From: Caulobacteraceae bacterium
Lineage (GTDB): Bacteria > Pseudomonadota > Alphaproteobacteria > Caulobacterales > Aquidulcibacteraceae
Direction of reading: 5' to 3'
Assembly (NCBI GenBank): GCA_009773335.1
Contig: WRPF01000052.1
Location: 1 to 40,896 of the forward strand
Length of the DNA: 40,896 bases
Below are positions 8,601 to 15,918 of this stretch, in pieces; position 1 is the first letter of the stretch; every line of letters starts with the position of its first letter. The notes below the pieces were generated by a model, which had not been told where the DNA came from, searched no databases, and saw nothing but the letters and a program-made list of their open reading frames with translations. The position numbers and the translations under genes are program-made.

Positions 8601-8757
8601 CCGTGAGGGGGAGAAGGTGGCCCCCAGGGTGATTTGGGGCCGGATGAGGGGGCGAGGCGCAGGGTTTGACCCGTCGCCGGCGTCGCGCTCCATTCTGCCC
8701 GGCTCCCCCGCATCCGTCGGCTTCGCCGACACCTTCTCCCCCGCGCGGGGGAGAAGG
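8601..8757. repeat. Palindromic intergenic element inside the cox operon
   Basis: The outer arms GGGGGAGAAGGTG (8607-8619) and its exact reverse complement (8730-8742) enclose a second pair, a GGATGAGGGGG-like and a CCCCCGCATCC-like sequence. The right end is itself a perfect hairpin, 11-base arms with a GCGC loop (8732-8757). The layout (hairpin head, GTGGC, then GGATGRGGGGCG) is the same as in the elements around the DUF559 gene at 23880-24732. The right hairpin runs into the Shine-Dalgarno sequence of ctaB. Confidence 0.8.
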
Positions 8758-8771
8758 GTAAGGAGAAGAAC

Positions 8772-9755
8772 TTGACCATCGCGCACGACGCCACGCGCTA
8801 CGCCACCGCCGGCGATTATTTCGCGCTGATGAAGCCGCGCGTGATGTCGCTTGTGGTGTTCACGGCGCTGGCTGGGTGGTTTGCAGCGCCCGGCGCCAAT
8901 GATCCCGTGCTGGTGTTCGCGGCGGTGCTCGCCATCGCTGCCGGCGCAGGCGCGGCCGGCGCGCTGAACATGTGGTACGACGCCGACATCGACGCCAAGA
9001 TGAGCCGGACGCGCACGCGCCCCGTGCCGTCGGGCCGGGTTGCGGCGTCCGAGGCGCTGGCGACGGGCATTGTCGTCTCCGTGCTGTCCGTCGTGCTGAT
9101 GGCGCTTGCGGGCGGCGCGCTCGCCGCAGGCCTGCTCGCGTTCACGATCTTCTTCTACGCCGTCGTTTACACGATGGGCCTGAAGCGGCGCACGTCGCAG
9201 AACATCGTCATCGGCGGTCTCTCGGGCGCGCTGCCGCCGGCGATCGCGTGGGCGGCCAAGACCGGAAGCCTCGGGCTCGATCCAGCGCTGCTCGTGCTGA
9301 TCATCTTCATGTGGACGCCGGCGCACTTCTGGGCGCTGTGCCTCTACCAGCGCGGCGATTACGCGGCCGCTGGCGTGCCCATGCTGCCCGTGACGCACGG
9401 CGCGGCGGCGACGCGCACGCAGATCCTGATCTATGCTCTGCTGCTCGCGCCGCTCGGCCTTGCGCCCGTGTTCACTGGCCTCGGCGGCTGGATCTACGCG
9501 GCGGTGGCGGGCCTCGGCGGCCTCATGTTCGTGACGCTGGCGGTGCGCGTCGCGCGTTCGCGGGCGGGTGATGCGGAGGGCGAGGGCGGGGCGGTCTATG
9601 ACGCGCGCGCGGAGAACCGCCCGGCGCTGCATCTCTTCGCGTTCTCGATCCTCTATCTCTTCGCGCTGTTCGGCGCGCTGCTCGCCGAGCATGCGTTCGG
9701 TCTGCACTGGCCAGTGGTTATGGGGCCGGTGGTTATGGGGCGGGTGATTTCGTGA
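8772..9755 (+). CDS. ctaB: Protoheme IX farnesyltransferase (heme O synthase)
   Basis: A 327-residue UbiA-superfamily membrane prenyltransferase that adds farnesyl to protoheme IX to give heme O, the precursor of heme A for subunit I. The first Asp-rich motif is NMWYDADIDAKMSRTRTRPV near residue 65, preceded by the family's DYFALMKPRVMSLVVFTALAG; a second conserved region is LKRRTSQNIVIGG with AGALPP-type glycine-rich sequence after it, and FMWTPAHFWAL follows. About eight to nine helices are predicted by eye. The start is a TTG with AAGGAG seven bases upstream; that ribosome site directly follows the hairpin of the repeat element. The stop overlaps the next gene's GTG by four bases. Confidence 0.95.
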   Translation: MTIAHDATRYATAGDYFALMKPRVMSLVVFTALAGWFAAPGANDPVLVFAAVLAIAAGAGAAGALNMWYDADIDAKMSRTRTRPVPSGRVAASEALATGIVVSVLSVVLMALAGGALAAGLLAFTIFFYAVVYTMGLKRRTSQNIVIGGLSGALPPAIAWAAKTGSLGLDPALLVLIIFMWTPAHFWALCLYQRGDYAAAGVPMLPVTHGAAATRTQILIYALLLAPLGLAPVFTGLGGWIYAAVAGLGGLMFVTLAVRVARSRAGDAEGEGGAVYDARAENRPALHLFAFSILYLFALFGALLAEHAFGLHWPVVMGPVVMGRVIS

Positions 9756-9886
9756 CGCCGGAAGCCGAACGCGCACGCAACCGGCGCAACCTCATGCTGG
9801 CGCTCGCCATCGGGGCCCTGGTGCTGCTTGTCTTCCTCGTGACCATCGTAAAGATGAAGGCCGGCGTCATGGAGCGTTCGTTCTGA
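9752..9886 (+). CDS. Small single-pass membrane protein of the cox operon (CoxF-like)
   Basis: A 44-residue protein with a basic N-terminal end (ERARNRRN), one transmembrane helix of about 20 residues (LMLALAIGALVLLVFLVTIV) and a short tail ending VMERSF. It starts at a GTG that overlaps the ctaB stop (GTGA, 9752-9755) and ends one base before ctaG, so it is translationally coupled on both sides. Small one-helix proteins at exactly this position, often called CoxF, are common in alphaproteobacterial cox operons; a role in oxidase assembly is usually assumed, not shown. It is short enough to be missed by automatic gene calling. Confidence 0.8.
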   Translation: MTPEAERARNRRNLMLALAIGALVLLVFLVTIVKMKAGVMERSF

Positions 9887-9887
9887 A

Positions 9888-10439
9888 ATGACCGCGCCCG
9901 CATCCCCGAAACGCCGCAACCGGATGGCGCTCACGGCCTCGATCTGCGTCGGCGTGGTCGTGGCGATGCTCGCGCTCGCGCTGAACGCGGCGCCGCTTTA
10001 CGCGGCCTTCTGCAAGGTGACGGGCTACGGCGGCGCCACCCAGACCGCCACCAAGGCGCCCGGCAAGGTGCTCGATCGCACCATTGAAGTACGCTTCGAC
10101 GCCAACGTACCCCCTGACACGCCGCTGGAGTTCAGGGCGAGCCAGTTGAGCGAGACGCTGCGCATCGGCGAGACGGGGCTGGCCTTCTTCACGGTCAAGA
10201 ACACGTCCGACAAGCCGGTGACGGCCGTCGCCAGCTACAACGTCACTCCGCACACCACGGGCATCTACTTCCAGAAGCTGCAGTGCTTCTGCTTCAACGA
10301 CACCGTCTTCCAGCCTGGCCAGACCGCCCAGCTCCCGGTGATCTACTTCGTGGATCCCGAGATCGTGGAGAACCGCGACACCCGGTCCGTCCGGACGATC
10401 ACCCTCAGCTACACCTACTACCAGAAGGACGGCGGCTAG
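9888..10439 (+). CDS. ctaG: Cytochrome c oxidase assembly protein CtaG/Cox11 (copper delivery to CuB)
   Basis: A 183-residue copper chaperone that inserts CuB into subunit I. It has one N-terminal transmembrane helix (residues about 13-37) and a periplasmic immunoglobulin-like domain. The copper-binding CFCF motif is present in QKLQCFCFNDTVFQPGQ, and the family sequences APLYAAFCKVTGYGG and SYNVTPHTTGIYF are intact, with the further conserved Cys in the first of these. Length is typical for the alphaproteobacterial family. It follows the small membrane protein by one base and precedes coxC after a 114-base gap. Confidence 0.95.
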   Translation: MTAPASPKRRNRMALTASICVGVVVAMLALALNAAPLYAAFCKVTGYGGATQTATKAPGKVLDRTIEVRFDANVPPDTPLEFRASQLSETLRIGETGLAFFTVKNTSDKPVTAVASYNVTPHTTGIYFQKLQCFCFNDTVFQPGQTAQLPVIYFVDPEIVENRDTRSVRTITLSYTYYQKDGG

Positions 10440-10553
10440 GGCCGGCAAGCCAAACTGACGCAACCGCGTGATTTGTCCCGGCGCTTGGCGGGGCTGGCGA
10501 CGCGGGCTAAAGCAACCCCAAACCTGAAGCTGCAAGAGCACGGACAAGACACG

Positions 10554-11462
10554 ATGGCATCCCACGGCGACGTCAAGCACGACTACCACCTTGTGGACCC
10601 GAGCCCCTGGCCGTTCGTCGGTTCTCTTTCACTGTTCCTCCTCGCGGTCGGGGCCGTGGTGCTGATGAAGGGCATCGAGGTCCAGGGGCCGCTGAAGGGC
10701 CTTCTCGCGCACGGTTCGCCGGCGATCTTCGGCGTCGGCGCCATCGGCATCCTGGCCACGATGGCCGGCTGGTGGGGCGACGTGATCAAGGAAGGCCAGA
10801 AGGGCCACCACACCCCGGTCGTCGACATCCATCTGCGCTACGGGATGATCCTCTTCATCGCGTCGGAAGTGATGTTCTTCGTGGCGTGGTTCTGGGCCTA
10901 CTTCGAGCTCGCCATTTTCCACGGCGTGCGCGCCGACTGGATCATCCAGGGCGATGCGGACGTGATGAAGGCGTGGGCGCACTGGCCGCCGCCGAACGTC
11001 GAGACGTTCGACCCCTTCCACCTGCCGCTGATGAACACGCTGATCCTGCTGCTGTCGGGCACCACGGTGACGTGGGCGCACCACGCGCTGCAGAAGGGTG
11101 ATCGCAACGGCGCCATGTGGGGCCTCATCCTCACGGTCGCGCTCGGTTCGCTGTTCACCTTCATCCAGTTCGGCATGGAGTATCCGGAAGCCGGATTCAT
11201 GTACGGCAACCAGGGCGACGTCACGACCGCCAACCTCTACGGCTCGACCTTCTTCATGGCGACGGGCTTCCACGGCGCGCACGTGATCATCGGCACCATC
11301 TTCCTGACCGTGTGCCTGATCCGCCTGCTGGCCGGCCAGTTCACGCCGCAGAAGCACTTCGGCTTCGAGGCGGCCGCCTGGTACTGGCACTTCGTCGACG
11401 TGGTGTGGCTCTTCCTCTTCGCGTTCGTCTACGTGACGCCGAAGCTGGCGATGGAAGGCTAG
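10554..11462 (+). CDS. coxC: Cytochrome c oxidase subunit III
   Basis: A 302-residue seven-helix subunit that stabilises the oxidase core. It begins HDYHLVDPSPWPFVGSLS, the family N-terminus, and contains RYGMILFIASEVMFFVAWFW with the buried Glu, and FHGAHVIIGTIFL plus AAWYWHFVDVVWLFLF near the end. A frame extension of 27 codons upstream of this Met has no family similarity and is rejected. The ribosome site is weak (GGACAAG about seven bases upstream). The 114-base gap after ctaG might hold a processing site or internal promoter, but I see no clear motif. The DUF983 gene follows after four bases. Confidence 0.96.
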   Translation: MASHGDVKHDYHLVDPSPWPFVGSLSLFLLAVGAVVLMKGIEVQGPLKGLLAHGSPAIFGVGAIGILATMAGWWGDVIKEGQKGHHTPVVDIHLRYGMILFIASEVMFFVAWFWAYFELAIFHGVRADWIIQGDADVMKAWAHWPPPNVETFDPFHLPLMNTLILLLSGTTVTWAHHALQKGDRNGAMWGLILTVALGSLFTFIQFGMEYPEAGFMYGNQGDVTTANLYGSTFFMATGFHGAHVIIGTIFLTVCLIRLLAGQFTPQKHFGFEAAAWYWHFVDVVWLFLFAFVYVTPKLAMEG

Positions 11463-11466
11463 GCAT

Positions 11467-11829
11467 ATGGCGGACGTCGGCGCGGCCCTGCGCGCGGGCG
11501 TTCTCGGCCGCTGCCCGAAGTGCGGGCGGGGCAAGCTCTACGCGAAGTATCTGCGCATCGCCGACACGTGCGGCGCCTGCGGCGCAGATTTCACCATGGC
11601 CGACAGCGGCGACGGGCCGACGGTCTTCGTGATCCTCGTCGTCGGCGCACTGGCCGTGCCGTTCGTGCTGGTGCTGCAACTGGCGTTCGGCCTGCCGCTC
11701 TGGCTGGTCGCCACCGCAGGTTTGCTGTTCACGGCCGGCCTCTCCTTCGTGCTCCTGCCGGTGTTCAAGGGCGTGCTGTTCGCGCTGCAGTGGGCCCACG
11801 GCGCGCGCGAGGGACGGCTGGAAAAGTGA
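11467..11829 (+). CDS. DUF983 family zinc-ribbon membrane protein
   Basis: A 120-residue protein with an N-terminal zinc ribbon (CPKCGRGKLY at residues 16-25 and CGACGADF at about 37-44, four metal-binding cysteines) followed by two transmembrane helices. This is the DUF983 family, regularly encoded between coxC and SURF1 in alphaproteobacteria and presumed to help oxidase biogenesis; its biochemical role is not established to my knowledge. It begins four bases after the coxC stop. A hairpin relic and the SURF1 gene follow. Confidence 0.9.
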   Translation: MADVGAALRAGVLGRCPKCGRGKLYAKYLRIADTCGACGADFTMADSGDGPTVFVILVVGALAVPFVLVLQLAFGLPLWLVATAGLLFTAGLSFVLLPVFKGVLFALQWAHGAREGRLEK

Positions 11830-11845
11830 GTGCGCGGCTCAAACC

Positions 11846-11866
11846 CCCTCTCCCTTGCGGGGAGGG
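11846..11866. repeat. Hairpin relic ahead of SURF1
   Basis: An imperfect hairpin with one bulged T, a TTGC loop and a right arm GGGGAGGG, followed by GTGACTGATGCGGG. The right flank resembles the GACTGATGGGGCGG found in the palindromic elements at 24396 and 24593. The right arm is the Shine-Dalgarno sequence of SURF1 (start at 11873). It looks like a truncated member of the same repeat family. Confidence 0.5.
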
Positions 11867-11872
11867 TGACTG

Positions 11873-12544
11873 ATGCGGGTGCGCCTGAATCCGCTGCCTG
11901 TGATGAGTGCGTTCGCGATCGCGGCGTTCGCGCTGATGATCGTCCTCGGCGTCTGGCAGTTGGGGCGTTATCGCGACAAGCACCTGCTCGCAGTCGCGCC
12001 GGTCGATGAAGTGGCGCTGAGCCCGTTCACGCCCATCAACAACGCCGTCCAGGTCGTCTACGGCGTCCGCGACGGCGCGCCGGGATGGCGGGTATTCACG
12101 CCGGTCCGCTACGGCGACGACGTGGTGTTCGTGGACGTGGCGCATGCGCCGGGCGTCGCGCCGCCGGACTGGCGCACGATCGAACCGCCGAAGGCGCTTG
12201 CATCGGCGCGTGCGGTCACCGGGATTGCCGTGACGCCGCGCGCGCGCAGCGCTTTCGCCGCGAAGGGCGATGCCGAAACCCACGTCTGGTATCAGATCGA
12301 CCTGCCGGCCATGGCTGCAGCGTCCGGCCTCGGGGCGATCGCGCCGTATTATGTCGCCATGCCCTACGTGACCGCCGCCGGCCGCTCCGAACCGAACCCC
12401 TTCGCCGGCGCCGGCGCGCGCGATCCGCTGCCGCCAGAGCGCCATCTCGGCTACGCGATCACATGGTGGGGGTTGGCGGCGGCGCTCGTGGGCGTTTACT
12501 TGGCGTTCCACGCCCGTGCGGGGCGCCTCGTCGTCACTCGCTGA
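11873..12544 (+). CDS. SURF1 family cytochrome oxidase biogenesis protein
   Basis: A 223-residue protein with two transmembrane helices, one at each end (residues about 12-30 and 198-213), flanking a periplasmic domain, the SURF1 (Shy1) layout. Family signatures are GVWQLGRYRDK after the first helix, GWRVFTPVRY in the domain, VWYQIDLPAMAAASG, and RHLGYAITWWGLAAAL at the second helix. SURF1 proteins help insert heme a into subunit I. The ATG lies seven bases after GGGGAGGG, which is the arm of a repeat relic. It sits between DUF983 and thrC with an eight-base gap to thrC. Confidence 0.92.
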   Translation: MRVRLNPLPVMSAFAIAAFALMIVLGVWQLGRYRDKHLLAVAPVDEVALSPFTPINNAVQVVYGVRDGAPGWRVFTPVRYGDDVVFVDVAHAPGVAPPDWRTIEPPKALASARAVTGIAVTPRARSAFAAKGDAETHVWYQIDLPAMAAASGLGAIAPYYVAMPYVTAAGRSEPNPFAGAGARDPLPPERHLGYAITWWGLAAALVGVYLAFHARAGRLVVTR

Positions 12545-12552
12545 AAGTCTAG

Positions 12553-13968
12553 ATGCGTTACATTTCCACCCGCGGGGAAGCGCCGCCGGTCTCGTTCCTG
12601 GAAGCGATCCTGAAGGGGCTCGCGCCGGACGGCGGTCTGTATGTCCCCGAAAGCTGGCCGGCGCTGCGGCCCTATCTGCGCGAGAACCGCGGCGCGATGG
12701 GCCATGCGGGCGCAGCGGCGGAGGCGCTTTATCTCTTCGCGGACGATGATCTCAGTTTTGCGGGCGCCGCGGCGCTGGCGAACGAAGCCTATGGGGCCGA
12801 GTCCCGCTTTGCCCATCCGGCGGTGGCGCCGCTGAAGCAGCTCGATGGCCGCACGTGGTTGATGGAGCTGTTCCACGGGCCGTCGCTCGCGTTCAAGGAC
12901 GTGGCGATGCAACTCATCGGCGCGCTCTACGCCGAGGCGCTGGCGCGCAGCGGCGAACGTCTCACCGTGGTGTGCGCGACATCGGGCGATACGGGCGGCG
13001 CGGCGGTGGAGGCGCTGAAGGGCGCCGACGCGGTCGATCTCTTCGTGATGCTGCCGAAGGGGCGCGTGTCGGAAGTGCAGCGGCGCTTCATGACGGCCTC
13101 GGGCGCGGCGAACGTCCATCCCATCCTCATCGACGGCGACTTCGACGATTGCCAGGCGATCCTGAAGACGCTGTTCGCCGACAAGGCCTTTGCAGCGTCG
13201 GCGTCGCTGTCGGGCGTCAACTCGATCTCGTGGGCGCGCATCGTCGCGCAGGCGGCGTATTTCATCACCGCGTCCTACGCGCTCGGCGGCGACGGTGTGG
13301 TGAATTTCGTCGTGCCCACAGGCAATTTCGGCGATGCGTTCGCGGGCTATGTTGCAAAGCGGATGGGCGCGCCGGTGGGCCGCATCCTGCTCGCCACCAA
13401 TACGAACGACATTCTCGCGCGCGCCATCGCCACGGGCCGCTACGAACGCGCCGCGCACTCCAGCGCCACCATCTCGCCGGCGATGGACATCCAGGTCGCC
13501 AGCAATTTTGAACGCCTCGTGTTTGAAGCGACAGGCCGCGGCGCCGACACCACACGCGCGCTCTACGCGGCGTTCGCGCAGTCCGGCGGCTTCGACATTC
13601 CCGCGCCGGCGCTTGCCGCCATGCGCGAGATCTTCTCGGCCGTCGCCGTCAACGACGACGAAACCCGCGCAGCCATGCGCGCCGTGCACCAGCGCACCGG
13701 CGATCTCCTGTGCCCGCACTCCGCCATCGCTGCGGCCGCCGCCATGAAGGGCGCCAACGGCTGGGCGCCTGATGGCCCCGTCGTGCTGCTCGCCACCGCG
13801 CATCCCGCAAAGTTCCCCGACACGGTGGAAGCCGCCACGGGTGTCACGCCGCCGCTGCCCGGCCATTGCGCGACGCTCTACGACCGCCCCGAAAAGGCCG
13901 ATGCGCTGTCCAACGATGCGGAGGCGGTGAAGAAATACGTCCGTGAAAGGACACGCGCATGGCGGTGA
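12553..13968 (+). CDS. thrC: Threonine synthase
   Basis: A 471-residue PLP enzyme that converts O-phosphohomoserine to threonine. The N-terminal STRGEAPPVSFLEAILKGLA and DGGLYVPE, the PLP lysine in HGPSLAFKDVAMQL (K115), the ATSGDTGGAA phosphate loop and the VPTGNFGDAFAGYVAKRMG motif are all present; length matches the class I (fungal/proteobacterial) type. It follows SURF1 directly and its last ten bases overlap the M16 peptidase gene, an arrangement common in alphaproteobacteria. Its presence behind the oxidase genes does not imply a functional link. Confidence 0.96.
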   Translation: MRYISTRGEAPPVSFLEAILKGLAPDGGLYVPESWPALRPYLRENRGAMGHAGAAAEALYLFADDDLSFAGAAALANEAYGAESRFAHPAVAPLKQLDGRTWLMELFHGPSLAFKDVAMQLIGALYAEALARSGERLTVVCATSGDTGGAAVEALKGADAVDLFVMLPKGRVSEVQRRFMTASGAANVHPILIDGDFDDCQAILKTLFADKAFAASASLSGVNSISWARIVAQAAYFITASYALGGDGVVNFVVPTGNFGDAFAGYVAKRMGAPVGRILLATNTNDILARAIATGRYERAAHSSATISPAMDIQVASNFERLVFEATGRGADTTRALYAAFAQSGGFDIPAPALAAMREIFSAVAVNDDETRAAMRAVHQRTGDLLCPHSAIAAAAAMKGANGWAPDGPVVLLATAHPAKFPDTVEAATGVTPPLPGHCATLYDRPEKADALSNDAEAVKKYVRERTRAWR

Positions 13969-15227
13969 GCGAGATGGAACTCGTCACGCTGGAGAATGGC
14001 GTGCGCCTCGCGCTCGATCCCATGCCGGGACTGGAGACGGCTGCGCTGGGCGTCTGGGTCCGTGTCGGCGCGCGGCAGGAAACGCCCGAACAGAACGGCA
14101 TTGCGCATCTTTTCGAGCACATGGCCTTCAAGGGCGCCGGTGGGCGCGATGCGAAGGCCTTCGCCGAAGCCATCGAGAATGTCGGCGGCTATCTCAACGC
14201 CGGCACTGGCTACGAGCGCACCTCCTACACCGCGCGCGTCACGAAGGAGCATGCAACCTTCGCGCTCGACATGGTCTCCGACATGATCCTCGATCCGCAC
14301 TGGGAAGCCGGGGATCTGGAGAAGGAGAAGGGCGTCGTCGCGCAGGAACGCGGCGAGGCCTACGACCAGCCGGATGATCGCGTGTTTGAAGTGCATCAGG
14401 CGACGGTGTTTGCGGGCCAGTCGCTCGGGCGTCCGATCCTCGGTCTTGAAGAGACGGTCGGCGCGGTCACCGTCGATGCGTTGCGCGCATTTCGCGATGC
14501 GTACACGACGCCCGACAACATCGTGATCTGCGTCGCCGGCGGCTATGATCGCGACGCCATCGTCGACGGCGCGACGAAACGCTTCGGCGGACTCGCGAAG
14601 CGGAATGCGCCGGCGGACGCAATCTCGGCGCCCACGCGCGGCGAAAGCATCGAGCAACGCAAGCTCGAACAGGCGCACCTCGTGTTCTCCACCACCGGCC
14701 CGAAAGCCGGCGCCGACGAAGCGGCGGCCGCGTGGATCATGTCGGAAATCTTCGGCGGCGGCATGGCCTCGCGCCTCTTCCAGGAGGTGCGCGAGACGCG
14801 CGGCCTCGTCTATGCGATCCACTCCTTCATGGACACCTACGAGGATGCGGGCCGCATCGGGGTCTACGCCGGCTGCGAGGCGAAGAAGGGCAAGGAAGTC
14901 GCGGGATGCGTCGTCGATGCGCTCGAGGCGCTGGCGAAGGATGGACCGACGCAGGCGGAAATCGCGCGCGCGAAGGCGGTTGTTTCCGCGCAGTTGCTCA
15001 TGGGCGCCGAGGCGCCGCTGGCGCGGGCGGAATCGCGGGCAGCGCAGGTGTTCCTGCGCAATCGTCTCATCCCGTTCTCCGAACTGCGCGCGCGCATCGA
15101 GGCGGTGACGGCCGACCATGTGCGCGACATCGCGCGCGCGTGTCTCACAGGTCCCGCGGCGGCGACGGTGGTCGGTCCGAAGGCGGGGCTCGCAGCGGCG
15201 GTCGCGTTCACGGCGCGGATGAGCTGA
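13959..15227 (+). CDS. M16 family zinc peptidase (processing-peptidase-like)
   Basis: A 422-residue peptidase of the pitrilysin/MPP-beta type. The inverted zinc motif HXXEH is HLFEH (H50, E53, H54), and the third ligand is E130 in GVVAQERGEA, 76 residues later, the usual spacing. The family sequences GGYLNAGTGYERTSY and GGMASRLFQEVRETRGLVYAIHS are present. There is no signal peptide. The mitochondrial processing peptidase descends from such alphaproteobacterial proteins, but here the substrate is unknown. The ATG lies inside the end of thrC with AAAGGA upstream, and the stop overlaps the ATG of the next gene (TGATG), so translation is coupled on both sides. Confidence 0.93.
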   Translation: MAVSEMELVTLENGVRLALDPMPGLETAALGVWVRVGARQETPEQNGIAHLFEHMAFKGAGGRDAKAFAEAIENVGGYLNAGTGYERTSYTARVTKEHATFALDMVSDMILDPHWEAGDLEKEKGVVAQERGEAYDQPDDRVFEVHQATVFAGQSLGRPILGLEETVGAVTVDALRAFRDAYTTPDNIVICVAGGYDRDAIVDGATKRFGGLAKRNAPADAISAPTRGESIEQRKLEQAHLVFSTTGPKAGADEAAAAWIMSEIFGGGMASRLFQEVRETRGLVYAIHSFMDTYEDAGRIGVYAGCEAKKGKEVAGCVVDALEALAKDGPTQAEIARAKAVVSAQLLMGAEAPLARAESRAAQVFLRNRLIPFSELRARIEAVTADHVRDIARACLTGPAAATVVGPKAGLAAAVAFTARMS

Positions 15228-15805
15228 TGTCGTTTCTCAAACCCGACGACGGCCTGCGGCGCATCGACGGCAAGGGCGTCTATCTGCGCCACCCGGAACC
15301 GCGCGACTATCAGGAATGGTCCGAGCTGCGCGAAGCGAGCCGCGCCTTCCTGACGCCGTGGGAGCCGACCTGGCCCGACGACGATCTCTCGCGCGGTTCG
15401 TTCCGCTACAAGCTGCGCCGCTACGCGGAAGACGCGCGCGACGGCCGCGCCTACGCCTTCTTCATCTTCAACGCGGAGGACAACGCGCTCGTCGGCGGCG
15501 CCACCCTGAGCCGCGTGCAGCGGGGCGTCGCGCTCTCGTGCTCGCTGGGCTACTGGGTGGGCGCGCCGCACCAGCGCCGCGGCTATACGAGCGCCGGCGT
15601 CCGTGTGCTCGCGCGCTATGCCTTCGACGATCTGGCGCTCCACCGCGTCGAGGCTGCATGTCAGCCAGATAACGAACCGTCGCGATCGTTGCTGAAAAAG
15701 GTGGGGTTCACCGAAGAGGGCTTCGCGCGCGCCTACCTGCGCATCAACGGCGACTGGCGCGACCACGTGCTGTTCGGGTTGGTGGCGGGCGATCCGATCC
15801 GGTGA
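15227..15805 (+). CDS. GNAT N-acetyltransferase, RimJ type
   Basis: A 192-residue GNAT acetyltransferase. It contains the RimJ/RimL-like N-terminus (GVYLRHPEPRDYQEWSELRE), a beta-4/beta-5 region YWVGAPHQRRGYTSAGV with the acetyl-CoA-binding Q-R-R-G-Y loop, and LHRVEAACQPDNEPSRSLLK with the conserved Asn-Ser before KVGF. RimJ acetylates ribosomal protein S5, but family members have diverse amine substrates, so the target is open. Its start overlaps the M16 stop by one base. The stop codon lies inside a palindromic repeat at 15804. Confidence 0.88.
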   Translation: MSFLKPDDGLRRIDGKGVYLRHPEPRDYQEWSELREASRAFLTPWEPTWPDDDLSRGSFRYKLRRYAEDARDGRAYAFFIFNAEDNALVGGATLSRVQRGVALSCSLGYWVGAPHQRRGYTSAGVRVLARYAFDDLALHRVEAACQPDNEPSRSLLKKVGFTEEGFARAYLRINGDWRDHVLFGLVAGDPIR

Positions 15806-15876
15806 CGGGAGCGCGGGCCTTCAGGCCCGCCACGGTGGCGCAAATCCATGCGGGCCTGAAGGCCCGCGCTCCCGTC
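15804..15876. repeat. Perfect 27-base inverted repeat with nested hairpins
   Basis: The arms at 15804-15830 and 15850-15876 are exact reverse complements of 27 bases with a 19-base loop. Each arm contains its own hairpin, GCGGGCCT-TC-AGGCCCGC. The left arm includes the last two bases of the stop codon of the acetyltransferase gene. It could act as a transcription barrier at the end of the long cox-thrC operon, but no U-run follows, so it is better described as a REP-like intergenic element. Confidence 0.8.
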
Positions 15877-15918
15877 TTCCTCTGGCTGTCTCAACCAAAC
15901 GGCGCCAGACTCATCCCC

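Noticed and set aside
5965-8601. 878-codon open frame on the minus strand opposite coxB and coxA
   Set aside because: It is the antisense shadow of two unmistakable oxidase genes; the product is His/Arg/Asp-rich with no domain, a usual effect of high G+C.
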